Source of the DNA: Gammaproteobacteria bacterium
Lineage (GTDB): Bacteria; Pseudomonadota; Gammaproteobacteria; Pseudomonadales; Azotimanducaceae
Length of the DNA stretch: 14,316 bases
Assembly: GCA_030430515.1 (NCBI GenBank)
Contig: JAUIKX010000050.1
Span: 1-14,316 of the forward strand
Direction: 5' to 3'
Both the position numbers and the translations under genes were made by a program. A model generated the notes under the pieces. It did no database searches and had not been told where the DNA came from. It saw only the letters and a list, made by a program, of their open reading frames with translations. This document shows positions 5,596 through 12,881 of the stretch, piece after piece. The first letter of the stretch is position 1; the number at the start of each line of letters is the position of its first letter.

Positions 5596-6569
5596 CGTTC
5601 CCAACGCGAGCGCAGTTCCGCCCGCTCGTCGGCCGTGTAGAAAGCCCGCACGTAGTCCACCTCGTAGAGCTGATCCAGCATGTCGGCTCCGGGCCGAAAG
5701 GCTTCTTTGAACCGTGAGTAGAGCTCGGCGTAGGTCTTGTCGCTGCCGACGTTCATACGCCCCAGAAGGAAATCCGGCGCCTCCAGAAATCGGCGTATAT
5801 CTGCCTGCCATGCCTCGTCCGGATCTTCAGTTCGCAGAAGCAGCACCTCGAACTGCCCCTGCTCGAAAGAACGTGTTTCGCTGATCCGCTCATCCAGCAC
5901 GTCGATGCCGAGAGGCTGCTTCAGATGCACGTCGAACCACTGCTCTGGCACATGGTGCGGATACTGCTGAACGAAGGTATCCACGACCCGCTCGATATCC
6001 TGGTCAGCATCTGCCGAGATGTCGAACCGATCGAGGTTCTCAAAAAAGGCGGATACGTTGCGGCCCATGGGCTCACGCACGTTGACAATCATCTTCACGC
6101 GATCTTCAGGCCGGCAGAGACCGAGGAATTCCACCGAGTCCGTGATATGACCGGGCGGTCGCCGTCCGGGCGTCGCGAGCGCGCGCATCGTCTGCTGCTG
6201 CAGGTGATGGGTGTGAAGCACCCGAAAGCGCCGCATGGATTTGAGCGTGCGGTAGACAGAATAGGAGCCGACCTTGCCCATGGAGTGAACCAGAACCCAG
6301 TCGACCGGAGAGAGCTCGTCGAACTCGGCCGCTCGGCGTCGCAGAAAGCCGGACGCGATTCTGGCAACGAGCTGGTCGTGATGATGCTTGACCTGCGATG
6401 AGCTGTAAGCATGAAAGGTCTCGGAATAGATCGGCGCAGCCGAAGATGGGGCCAGGTAAACATCGCTGCGGAACTCACCTGCTTCGGCAAAGGGACTGTA
6501 TGACAAACGGGTGCGAACGATCCTGCCGGCCACCCTCTGGCCGAAATCGCAGCGCTCAAGCAAATTCAT
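5592..6569 (-). CDS. Putative PAPS-dependent sulfotransferase / capsule-type sulfotransferase-like protein
   Basis: 325 residues with the two nucleotide-binding signatures of the sulfotransferase superfamily: a P-loop-like 5'-phosphosulfate loop, VLVHSMGKVGSYSVYRTL at about 92-109, and a 3'-phosphate region, VREPMGRNVSAFF at 164-176, with R165 and S173 in the expected places. The C-terminal part is charged and helical, ending YVRAFYTADERAELRSRW. It resembles proteins annotated as putative capsular polysaccharide synthesis or sulfotransferase. The acceptor cannot be told from sequence; a surface glycan is a reasonable guess. No signal peptide or membrane segment is visible, so it is probably cytoplasmic. 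ATG at 6569 with AGGG about 8 bases upstream. The gene overlaps cca by four bases (TTGA), an odd pairing of a glycan-type enzyme with tRNA maturation. Confidence 0.72.
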   Translation of the reverse strand: MNLLERCDFGQRVAGRIVRTRLSYSPFAEAGEFRSDVYLAPSSAAPIYSETFHAYSSSQVKHHHDQLVARIASGFLRRRAAEFDELSPVDWVLVHSMGKVGSYSVYRTLKSMRRFRVLHTHHLQQQTMRALATPGRRPPGHITDSVEFLGLCRPEDRVKMIVNVREPMGRNVSAFFENLDRFDISADADQDIERVVDTFVQQYPHHVPEQWFDVHLKQPLGIDVLDERISETRSFEQGQFEVLLLRTEDPDEAWQADIRRFLEAPDFLLGRMNVGSDKTYAELYSRFKEAFRPGADMLDQLYEVDYVRAFYTADERAELRSRWER

Positions 6570-6614
6570 TCAATACACCCTGTTCTTCAGTCCGTGAATA
6601 CGGCCCCGCCCTGG

Positions 6615-6644
6615 ATGCGACCCCGTCGCATAGCGGAGAGTATA
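6615..6644 (-). promoter_or_regulatory. Candidate -10 box and adjoining inverted repeat upstream of the sulfotransferase-cca operon
   Basis: In the 121-base gap before the sulfotransferase, the minus strand carries TATACT (6644-6639), a 5/6 match to the -10 consensus without a convincing -35. Immediately downstream is a perfect inverted repeat, ATGCGAC-CCC-GTCGCAT on the plus strand (6615-6631, 7-base arms, 3-base centre), which would start at about +8 to +10 of the transcript. It could be an operator or a leader hairpin. The repeat is clear; the promoter is tentative. Confidence 0.35.
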
Positions 6645-6690
6645 CCGGCAGGATGCCCCGAGCACCCGCAGCCAGGCGCTCTGATTTCAG

Positions 6691-8388
6691 CTACTGGAGA
6701 TTCGGGTAGTAGAGCGTATTGGGCTTACTTCCGGTGTCCGTGTCGTAGAAGCGGACCTCGGTCTGGCCGCTGGCGGAAAAGCCGAACATGCCGACTTCTG
6801 GTGAGTTGTTGCCGTTGAGGCTGGGCACCACCACCATGCGCTCAGCATCGTAATCCGGAGAGATGAAGAACGTGCCGAGTTGCGTCCCGTCCTGCGATTC
6901 CCGGAACTGGAACACCGTGCGCTGCGTGCTGGTCTGCTGGGTGATCAGCGCGATTTCGTCGGTGCCGTTGCCGTTTGTGTCCGGTATGCGCTGAAGCGCA
7001 TGCCGCGCAAAAATATCGGAGCCGGCCGGGCGGTACCAGGTATTGTTCAGGCTCGCCGCCGTGACCGAGTCGGCGACACGCACACCGATCAACCCATCCG
7101 AGTCGCGCTGCACGAGTGTCGCGATATCCGCCTGGTTGTTACTGTTCGTGTCGGCAACGACCAGCACGTTGTGTGCCGTCAGCCCCGAAGGCAGCCAGAT
7201 GTTGGAAATGGTGGCGCCGGTGGCACTATCACGAATCTGCACGAGCGCTCGAAGGTCAGATTTTCTTACGAGCAGTACGGCCACCTCATCGGAGCCGTTG
7301 CCGTTGGTATCCGGAACGATCGCCATGTCGACAGGGTGCGAATTCGGTCGGTAAAACAGGTTTCTCAAGAGCGCCTTGGTAGCCAGGTCGCGGATCTGCA
7401 CGATGGCATCTTCATCTGAATTGCGCGTCATCAGCACCGCGCCTTCCTGAACCTGATTGTTGTTCACATCGGCAATCGTCGCGCCGGCTATGGCCTCGTG
7501 GTTCGGCGAGAAGAAAACCGTCCAGGCCAAACCACCGGTTGACGGGTCGCGCGCTTCCAGGAGCGTGCGGCCGTCGCTGTTGCGCCGCTGCAGCACCGCC
7601 ACCTCGTCGACACCGTTGTTGTTCCTGTCGTCGATGAGAAACGCATCGAGGGGCCGGTAGCCGTCGAAATAGCTAAACGACCTTTGCCTTGAACCGTTTG
7701 CAATGTCGCGGATCTGGGCTCTCGCCTGCCGTGCAGGCAGGCGGGCCCGGAGCGCAACCAGCTCATCGGAGCCGTCGTTGTCGATATCGGGAAGCACGAC
7801 GGCTCCAGGAATGTTGTAGATCACGTTGACGGCGGAGATATCGTCCGCCTGAGGCACGATCGTGTCGCTGGCAACGGGCTCCATGAGCGCACCGTCGGTC
7901 GTCGTGTGGCCGAGCCCGATGGAGTGCCCGATCTCATGGGCCGCTACCCGGGTGAAATCAGCATCGACCTGGGGTGGCCCGTCATAGACGCTCCAACTCT
8001 CATTCGAATTGAACAGAATGCTGCTCTGCGCTGCGGCTCCGCTCGCAGACTCGGACCAGGTCACGGCAATACCCACCACATTCTGCGGCCAGCTCTGACC
8101 GCAGGCATCGGCGGAAAAATAAGCCGTGTTCGGGTCGTTGAAGTCACAGGACTCCAGCTGTGTACTGCCATCAGTGGTCACCAGAAACGGCACATCGTCG
8201 TCCTGCCAGCGGCTGGCGGCCGTCGCAAATGCGGCCTGCCAGTCTTCAGGCCCGACACTGGTCGAGGACAGATCGCCGGTCGATATGTGAAAGACACGGT
8301 CTTCCCAGTACCACCCCGACAACTCCGCCGCATGGGCAGCACAGGTCATGCACGAAAATGACAGCAGCGCCAGTTTTCGCAAGCTCAT
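6691..8388 (-). CDS. Secreted matrixin-like zinc metalloprotease with seven Asp-rich (FG-GAP/VCBS-like) repeats
   Basis: 565 residues. An N-terminal signal peptide (hydrophobic stretch, cleavage likely after AHA at residue 20) sends it out of the cytoplasm. The metzincin catalytic domain spans about 25-195 with HEIGHSIGLGH at 151-161 (zinc ligands H151, H155, H161, catalytic E152) and a Met-turn candidate ALMEP with M169. From about 197 to the end there are seven repeats of about 53 residues, each centred on an Asp/Asn loop followed by an acidic residue and a beta strand: DIDNDGSDELVAL (201), then loops near 253, 307, 360, 413, 470 and 523. These loops resemble Ca2+-binding FG-GAP/VCBS blades and suggest a seven-bladed propeller. 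The domain order is not a standard one I can name. Start ATG at 8388 with GGGAGGTG seven bases upstream, inside the end of the preceding gene (ATGA overlap). Substrate unknown. Confidence 0.88.
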   Translation of the reverse strand: MSLRKLALLSFSCMTCAAHAAELSGWYWEDRVFHISTGDLSSTSVGPEDWQAAFATAASRWQDDDVPFLVTTDGSTQLESCDFNDPNTAYFSADACGQSWPQNVVGIAVTWSESASGAAAQSSILFNSNESWSVYDGPPQVDADFTRVAAHEIGHSIGLGHTTTDGALMEPVASDTIVPQADDISAVNVIYNIPGAVVLPDIDNDGSDELVALRARLPARQARAQIRDIANGSRQRSFSYFDGYRPLDAFLIDDRNNNGVDEVAVLQRRNSDGRTLLEARDPSTGGLAWTVFFSPNHEAIAGATIADVNNNQVQEGAVLMTRNSDEDAIVQIRDLATKALLRNLFYRPNSHPVDMAIVPDTNGNGSDEVAVLLVRKSDLRALVQIRDSATGATISNIWLPSGLTAHNVLVVADTNSNNQADIATLVQRDSDGLIGVRVADSVTAASLNNTWYRPAGSDIFARHALQRIPDTNGNGTDEIALITQQTSTQRTVFQFRESQDGTQLGTFFISPDYDAERMVVVPSLNGNNSPEVGMFGFSASGQTEVRFYDTDTGSKPNTLYYPNLQ

Positions 8389-9017
8389 CGCGCCACCTCC
8401 CGTCGCTCGTCAGCACGCCGCCCGAGAATAGTACGAACATGCGCTTTGAATTCCACAACGGATACGGCCGCCGTGCGATCGTCGGACAGCCTGAGACCGG
8501 ACGGCATGTCCTCATCAAAGGCTGCCAGTACACTGCCTGACTGCTCAAAGCCGGTCACAGGGCGGCCATTGGACGTCATCATGCGATCATCCACGATGCG
8601 GAAATGCCCCTGATTCCAGCCAAGCACCGGACTGGGGAGCGGCCTCTGGATGCTCTCCATGAAGTAAATACCCCTCTCACCGAGATCAGGTATGCGCAGG
8701 CCTGATAGCGACATACGCATCCCATCGGCGGTGCCGCCCATGAATGAGACCTCGAAGCTGCCGATGGGGCCGCCCTTGATCACATCGGCGACCTCGAAAC
8801 GAACCCGGGTCAGAATGGCCGAGCGATCGGCATTCCACTCACTTCTGGTTTCTACCACCCGGCCTTCAAAGGCGAACTCCGAATCCTCAACGAGCTGCTC
8901 AAAAGGCATCTGCACCACTGAGGCTGCGAGCGCCAGGCCTGGCGAGCCGATACTTACGACAAGCATCGTCACTCCCGCGATATACCTCAGTCCTCTTTTC
9001 AACTCTGCTGCGATCAT
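8385..9017 (-). CDS. Secreted protein of unknown function, partner of the matrixin gene
   Basis: I do not recognise a named family. The start at 9017 (ATG, GAGGA just upstream) gives 210 residues beginning with a Lys/Arg pair, a hydrophobic segment and LALAA at 28-32, a good signal peptide, so a periplasmic or extracellular location is likely. The mature part is beta-rich with EQLVEDSEFAFEGRVV at 40-55, DVIKGG at 78-83, FMGG at 92-95, GERGIYF at 113-119 and VLGWNQGHFRIV at 131-142. I have an impression that similar proteins precede matrixin genes in other bacteria, but this is unverified recall. The stop overlaps the matrixin start by four bases, and its last codons supply the matrixin ribosome-binding site, so synthesis is probably coupled. 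Chaperone, inhibitor, or surface partner of the protease are all possible; none is shown by sequence. Confidence 0.75.
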   Translation of the reverse strand: MIAAELKRGLRYIAGVTMLVVSIGSPGLALAASVVQMPFEQLVEDSEFAFEGRVVETRSEWNADRSAILTRVRFEVADVIKGGPIGSFEVSFMGGTADGMRMSLSGLRIPDLGERGIYFMESIQRPLPSPVLGWNQGHFRIVDDRMMTSNGRPVTGFEQSGSVLAAFDEDMPSGLRLSDDRTAAVSVVEFKAHVRTILGRRADERREVAR

Positions 9018-9196
9018 CTGTCCGTCCTCATTTGCCGCACTACATATTGATACTTCCGGCTTTTCAATCAAGCCTGCAGGCAGCAAACTGTGGTGCACTT
9101 TGCGTCTAGCAGTTTAAGCGAGCATATCGCTGAGATGTGGCCGTTATGTAAACGGTCGTTTCCCGAAAGGTGCAAAGCGACCTTTTTGCCAGCATA

Positions 9197-9226
9197 TTGT
9201 CAACATACGGACCTATTATTTATGCT
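9197..9226 (+). promoter_or_regulatory. Candidate promoter in the 258-bp divergent intergenic region
   Basis: The gap 9018-9275 separates two divergent secreted-protein genes and must hold promoters for both. On the plus strand TTGTCA (9197-9202) is 18 bases before TATGCT (9221-9226), leaving a leader of about 40 bases before the gene at 9276. On the minus strand a consensus TTGACA (9203-9198) overlaps the same -35, but its -10 (TCGCTT) is poor. A small inverted repeat CCGTT-N5-AACGG lies at 9141-9155. These are motif matches by eye only. Confidence 0.3.
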
Positions 9227-9275
9227 GATGTCCTAGCAGGACCGTTCAAGGCAGCCAATCGGAGGGAGCAATCCA

Positions 9276-10097
9276 ATGGCCATATCCCACAACATCTACA
9301 CCGCAATCATCACGAGCATTCTCTTGATCTGCTTCAGCCCCACGCGTGTTCACGCCGACGTGGCGGAAGAAGCCCTTGGAGATATCTTAAACGCCGCTTC
9401 CGGGTTCGGGCTCTGCCTGACATCCAGAAACGTGGTGCTGGCAGATGTGCACCCATCGCCAGGCGACGAAATCATCACGCTGAGAAAGCGCCTTACTCTG
9501 CGCGCAGACGACGACCAGGACGGCAACCGGGTGTTGAGCCATGTCGTTTCCGTCATCGTCAAATCGTCGAGTACGAAACAGACGCTGTACGAATCGGCCC
9601 CCCTCGCAGTGAACAGCCGAGACTTCGTGCAGAATCTGAGCGACATCGGCTACAGCTTCTCGACGATCTTCAACCCCTCGATATACGCACGTTTCGCGAC
9701 GCTGTTTCCGTTCGGCATCGAATGCAGCGGCATCACCGTCGCTACCTACAACGGCGAGCCATACATCGTGCTGCAAGCCGGCACGTCGCTGGCCGAAGGA
9801 ACACCCGACAACGGCACCGACCACACGCGGATCCGGCTTCGCGTGATCAGGGGCGCCGACGGAAGCACCGCGCGCACCACGAGCGTTTACGCTCAGACCG
9901 GTAACTTCATTCTTTCCTCGCTACCCACCATCAGCGATATCGACGATGACGGCAGCCAGGAGCTACTGGTGTGGAGAATGAATGAAGCGACTCGAGACGA
10001 CCAACTTGTCGTGGTGGTGCACGTTTACGACCTGCTCACGAATGTGAGGGAACAGTTCATTGCCGTCCCTCTCAACGACCGGCTGATCATCGAGTAG
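9276..10097 (+). CDS. Secreted protein with FG-GAP-like repeat units, function unknown
   Basis: 273 residues with a clear signal peptide (hydrophobic 9-20, cleavage likely after VHA at 27). No known family is recognised. Near the C-terminus DIDDDGSQELLVWR at 221-234 closely resembles the first Asp-rich repeat of the divergent matrixin protein (DIDNDGSDELVALR). A weaker copy, ADVHPSPGDEIITLRKR, lies at 56-72 without the Asp loop. The protein may be a partial beta-propeller or a small relative of the matrixin's C-terminal domain. Two cysteines near C47 and C150 could form a disulfide. The ATG at 9276 has GGAGGGAG at 9261-9268, a good Shine-Dalgarno. It converges on spoVR with a 14-base gap and no visible terminator. 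Confidence 0.75.
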   Translation: MAISHNIYTAIITSILLICFSPTRVHADVAEEALGDILNAASGFGLCLTSRNVVLADVHPSPGDEIITLRKRLTLRADDDQDGNRVLSHVVSVIVKSSSTKQTLYESAPLAVNSRDFVQNLSDIGYSFSTIFNPSIYARFATLFPFGIECSGITVATYNGEPYIVLQAGTSLAEGTPDNGTDHTRIRLRVIRGADGSTARTTSVYAQTGNFILSSLPTISDIDDDGSQELLVWRMNEATRDDQLVVVVHVYDLLTNVREQFIAVPLNDRLIIE

Positions 10098-10111
10098 ACG
10101 CCGGCGTCACC

Positions 10112-11605
10112 TCAAGCTGCTTCGGAGTGCGAGTACGCAACGCAAGTTTCGCCGCACTCCGAGGCCACCTCGATGTGCACTGGAAATCCCCACAGCCGGT
10201 GCAGATGCCGCAGAACCGCATCGGTGCTCTCTCCCAGCGGTCGGCGCCGATGCTGCATGTGGCGTAGCGTCAGACTGCGGTCGCCCCGTCGGTCTACACG
10301 CACCACCTGCAGGTTCGGCTCCCGGTCACCCAGGTTGTACTGGCTGGCAAGCAGCTCACGAACCCGTCTGTAGCCGGTGGGTTCATGTATGGCCGCGATC
10401 TCGATCTCCGACTCAGCGTCATCGTCCACCACGGCAAAGAGGCGCAGGTCACGTATGACTTTTGGGGACAGAAACTGCAGAACGAAGCTCTCGTCCTTGA
10501 AATCACGCATCGCGCCGTGCAGCACATCCACCCAGTCGCCACCCGCGATTTCAGGGAACCACTCCCGGTCCTCATCGGTCGGCGCTTCGCACATACGCCG
10601 CAGATCCGAAAAGATCGCAAAGCCCAGCGCATACGGATTGATACCCGAATACATCGGCGAATCGAACGACGGCTGTGCGGTGACGGCCGTGTGTGACGCC
10701 AGAAACTCCATCATGAAGCCGTCGGTCACTTTACCGCGGTCGTAGAGTTCGTTGAGCAGCGTGTAGTGCCAGAACGTTGCCCAGCCTTCGTTCATCACCT
10801 GTGTCTGGCGCTGCGGATAAAAATACTGCGCAATCTTGCGAACGATGCGTATGACTTCACGCTGCCAGGGCTCGAGCAGCGGTGCGTTTTTCTCCAGGAA
10901 ATAAAGAAGATTCTCCTCCGGCTCCGCAGGGAAGCAGGTTTCCTCCTGAGCCGCCGCCTTGTGGCTGCCAGGCAATGTCCGCCACAGATCATTGACATTT
11001 TTCTGCACGTAATCAGCCCGTTCGCGCTGACGCCGCCGCTCTTCCTCAGCAGAGACCGGATAGGGACGTTTGTAGCGATCCACGCCATAGTTCATCAAGG
11101 CGTGGCACGAATCGAGCATCTGCTCCACGGCCTCCACGCCATGACGCTCTTCGCACTCAGCAATGTAATGCTTTGCAAAAAGAAGATAGTCGATGATCGA
11201 CTCGGCATCCGTCCAGGTTCTGAACAGATAGTTATTCTTGAAAAAGGAGTTGTGGCCATAGCAGGCATGCGCAATCACAAGCGCCTGCATGGTCATGGTG
11301 TTTTCCTCCATAAGGTAGGCAATGCACGGGTTTGAGTTGATGACAATCTCATACGCCAGGCCCATGTGACCTTTCTTGTAACGCTCCTCGGTCTCCAGAA
11401 AGTGCTTACCGTACGACCAGTGACTGTAGCCAAGGGGCATACCGATCGACGAGTAGGCATCGATCATCTGGTCCGAGCGAATCACTTCGATCTGGTTGGG
11501 ATAGGTGTCGAGACCGAACTCCGACGCGATCCGGCCAATTTCAGCGTCGTAGCGTTCGATCAGTTCAAACGTCCAGTCGCTGCCCGTAGAGATGTAGTCG
11601 CTCAT
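10112..11605 (-). CDS. ycgB: SpoVR family protein (YcgB)
   Basis: Member of the SpoVR family, named after a Bacillus spore-cortex gene but widespread in non-sporulating proteobacteria, where it travels with PrkA and YeaH; the biochemical role is unknown. 497 residues against about 510 in E. coli YcgB, aligning through almost the whole length. Conserved blocks include EVIRSDQMIDAYSS (40-53), YEIVINSNPCIAYLMEENT (85-103), IAHACYGHNSFFKNN (111-125), SCHALMNYGVDRYKRP (166-181) and MNEGWATFWH (271-280). The many conserved His, Glu and Asp residues suggest a metal site, which is inference. ATG at 11605 overlaps the yeaH stop (ATGA), with GGGAAG just upstream, so it is translationally coupled as the last gene of the trio. 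No sporulation genes are nearby. Confidence 0.96.
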   Translation of the reverse strand: MSDYISTGSDWTFELIERYDAEIGRIASEFGLDTYPNQIEVIRSDQMIDAYSSIGMPLGYSHWSYGKHFLETEERYKKGHMGLAYEIVINSNPCIAYLMEENTMTMQALVIAHACYGHNSFFKNNYLFRTWTDAESIIDYLLFAKHYIAECEERHGVEAVEQMLDSCHALMNYGVDRYKRPYPVSAEEERRRQRERADYVQKNVNDLWRTLPGSHKAAAQEETCFPAEPEENLLYFLEKNAPLLEPWQREVIRIVRKIAQYFYPQRQTQVMNEGWATFWHYTLLNELYDRGKVTDGFMMEFLASHTAVTAQPSFDSPMYSGINPYALGFAIFSDLRRMCEAPTDEDREWFPEIAGGDWVDVLHGAMRDFKDESFVLQFLSPKVIRDLRLFAVVDDDAESEIEIAAIHEPTGYRRVRELLASQYNLGDREPNLQVVRVDRRGDRSLTLRHMQHRRRPLGESTDAVLRHLHRLWGFPVHIEVASECGETCVAYSHSEAA

Positions 11606-12870
11606 GCTGCTTCCCGCCGGCTGAAGAGCTTGTGAAACACCGGGAAGATGTCCGCTGCCTCACGAATGTGCTGCTGCGCAAAGACCTCGGGGAATGCCCT
11701 GGCCACCGCCTCGTACTCCCGCCACAGCGCCTGATGGTTGCGCCTGGTGATCTCGACATAGGCAAAGTACTGCACCAGAGGCAGCAGGTTCTCGGTGAGC
11801 AGGCGGCCGCAGATCGGCGAATCGTCGTTCCAGTTGTCGCCATCGGACGCCTGAGCCCCATAGATGTTCCACTCGTTGGGTGAATAGCGTTCCTCAATGA
11901 TGTCCTGCATGAGGTGGAGCGCGCTGGAAACCACCGTTCCACCGGTTTCCCTGGAATAGAAAAACTCCTGTTCATCCACTTCTTTGGCCACCGTGTGATG
12001 GCGGATGAACACCACCTCGGTTTTCGCATAGTGGCGCTTGAGAAACATGTACAGCAGCAGATAGAAGCGTTTGGCCATGTCCTTGGTTTTCTGATCCATG
12101 GAGCCGGACACATCCATGAGACAGAACATCACAGCCTGAGAGGTCGGCATCGGTTCCTTGAGGTGAAGGTTGTAGCGCAGGTCATTGCTGTCCAGGAAGG
12201 GGACCCGTCGCAGCTTTTTCCGCAACTGTTCGATCTCCTCCCGACATCGTGCGGCACCGACTTCATCACCCGACTGTTCTGCTTCCAGAAGTTGCTGCTC
12301 GGCCGCTTTCAGGGCTCGGCGTGACTTTCCGGATAGCGCGATACGGCGCGACTTGGCGGCACGCATGGAGCGCACGATGGAAAGCTTCGCAGGGACTCCG
12401 TCCGTAGAGTACCCGGCGTGCACATACTTGTACGCTCCATCGCCCTTAAGACGCTGCTTGGTGAGGTTAGGCAGCTCAAGACCATCGAACAGATAGTCCA
12501 GAAACTCGTCTCGGGTGAGGCTGAAGACAAACTCATCGACACCTTCACCATCGTTCGACGCCTCCCCCTCGCCCGCACCGCCACCTCCACCGCCGCTCTG
12601 TCGCGGCAAGCGATCTCCCTGTGCGAACTCGCGGTTCCCCGGGTGAACGATGGAACGGTGACCCCCGGAACCATGCGTGAAGGTGGGCTCGGAGGTATCC
12701 GACTGGGGTATGGCGATGTCTTCACCACGCTCCATATCGGTGATCGAGCGGCTGTCTACCGCATCCTGCACGGCACGTTGAATGTGTTTTTTGTAGCGGT
12801 CCAGAAAGCGCTGCCGGTTGACCGCGCTTTTGTTTCTGGAATTGAGCCGCCGGTCTATCACGTAGGACAC
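11602..12870 (-). CDS. yeaH: YeaH/DUF444 protein with von Willebrand factor A domain
   Basis: Cytoplasmic protein linked genetically to the PrkA kinase (YeaG) in E. coli stress and nitrogen-starvation physiology; no defined activity. The GTG at 12870 is chosen as start: GGAGG lies five bases upstream, and SYVIDRRLNSRNKS matches the E. coli N-terminus, giving 422 residues against 427. After a basic N-terminus comes a glycine-rich linker at about 93-99, a helical Lys/Glu-rich segment at about 183-223, then the VWA domain with metal-adhesion residues DVSGS at 253-257, T312 in GGT and the SDGDN loop at 342-346. An open frame continues 14 codons upstream, but these are not in the family. It starts 11 bases after the yeaG stop and overlaps ycgB, so the three genes form one operon. 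Confidence 0.96.
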   Translation of the reverse strand: MSYVIDRRLNSRNKSAVNRQRFLDRYKKHIQRAVQDAVDSRSITDMERGEDIAIPQSDTSEPTFTHGSGGHRSIVHPGNREFAQGDRLPRQSGGGGGGAGEGEASNDGEGVDEFVFSLTRDEFLDYLFDGLELPNLTKQRLKGDGAYKYVHAGYSTDGVPAKLSIVRSMRAAKSRRIALSGKSRRALKAAEQQLLEAEQSGDEVGAARCREEIEQLRKKLRRVPFLDSNDLRYNLHLKEPMPTSQAVMFCLMDVSGSMDQKTKDMAKRFYLLLYMFLKRHYAKTEVVFIRHHTVAKEVDEQEFFYSRETGGTVVSSALHLMQDIIEERYSPNEWNIYGAQASDGDNWNDDSPICGRLLTENLLPLVQYFAYVEITRRNHQALWREYEAVARAFPEVFAQQHIREAADIFPVFHKLFSRREAA

Positions 12871-12881
12871 GGCTGCCTCCG

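Noticed and set aside
4567..5640. Plus-strand open frame of 357 codons
   Set aside because: Antisense to cca, whose motifs are unmistakable; the translated product has no recognisable family and high His/Arg/Pro content typical of a shadow frame.
5596..5811. Longer cca with an ATG start at 5811
   Set aside because: The extra 72 residues overlap the sulfotransferase in another frame, are Arg/Gly-rich and unlike Cca; the TTG at 5595 aligns exactly with the E. coli N-terminus.
9072..9081. GCCTGCAGGC 10-base palindrome as an operator
   Set aside because: Short, GC-rich, single copy, without supporting promoter context; such palindromes are expected by chance.
9018..9098. ATG at 9098 as start of the matrixin partner gene
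   Set aside because: It would place a 27-residue polar extension before the signal peptide; the ATG at 9017 has a GAGGA and leads straight into the signal sequence.
9166..9187. AAAGGT-N8-ACCTTT plus T-run as an intrinsic terminator
   Set aside because: The stem has only two G-C pairs and lies in a divergent promoter region where no transcript needs to end.
10112..11605. SpoVR as evidence for a spore-forming organism
   Set aside because: The family is common in non-sporulating proteobacteria together with yeaG and yeaH, and all other genes are gammaproteobacterial.
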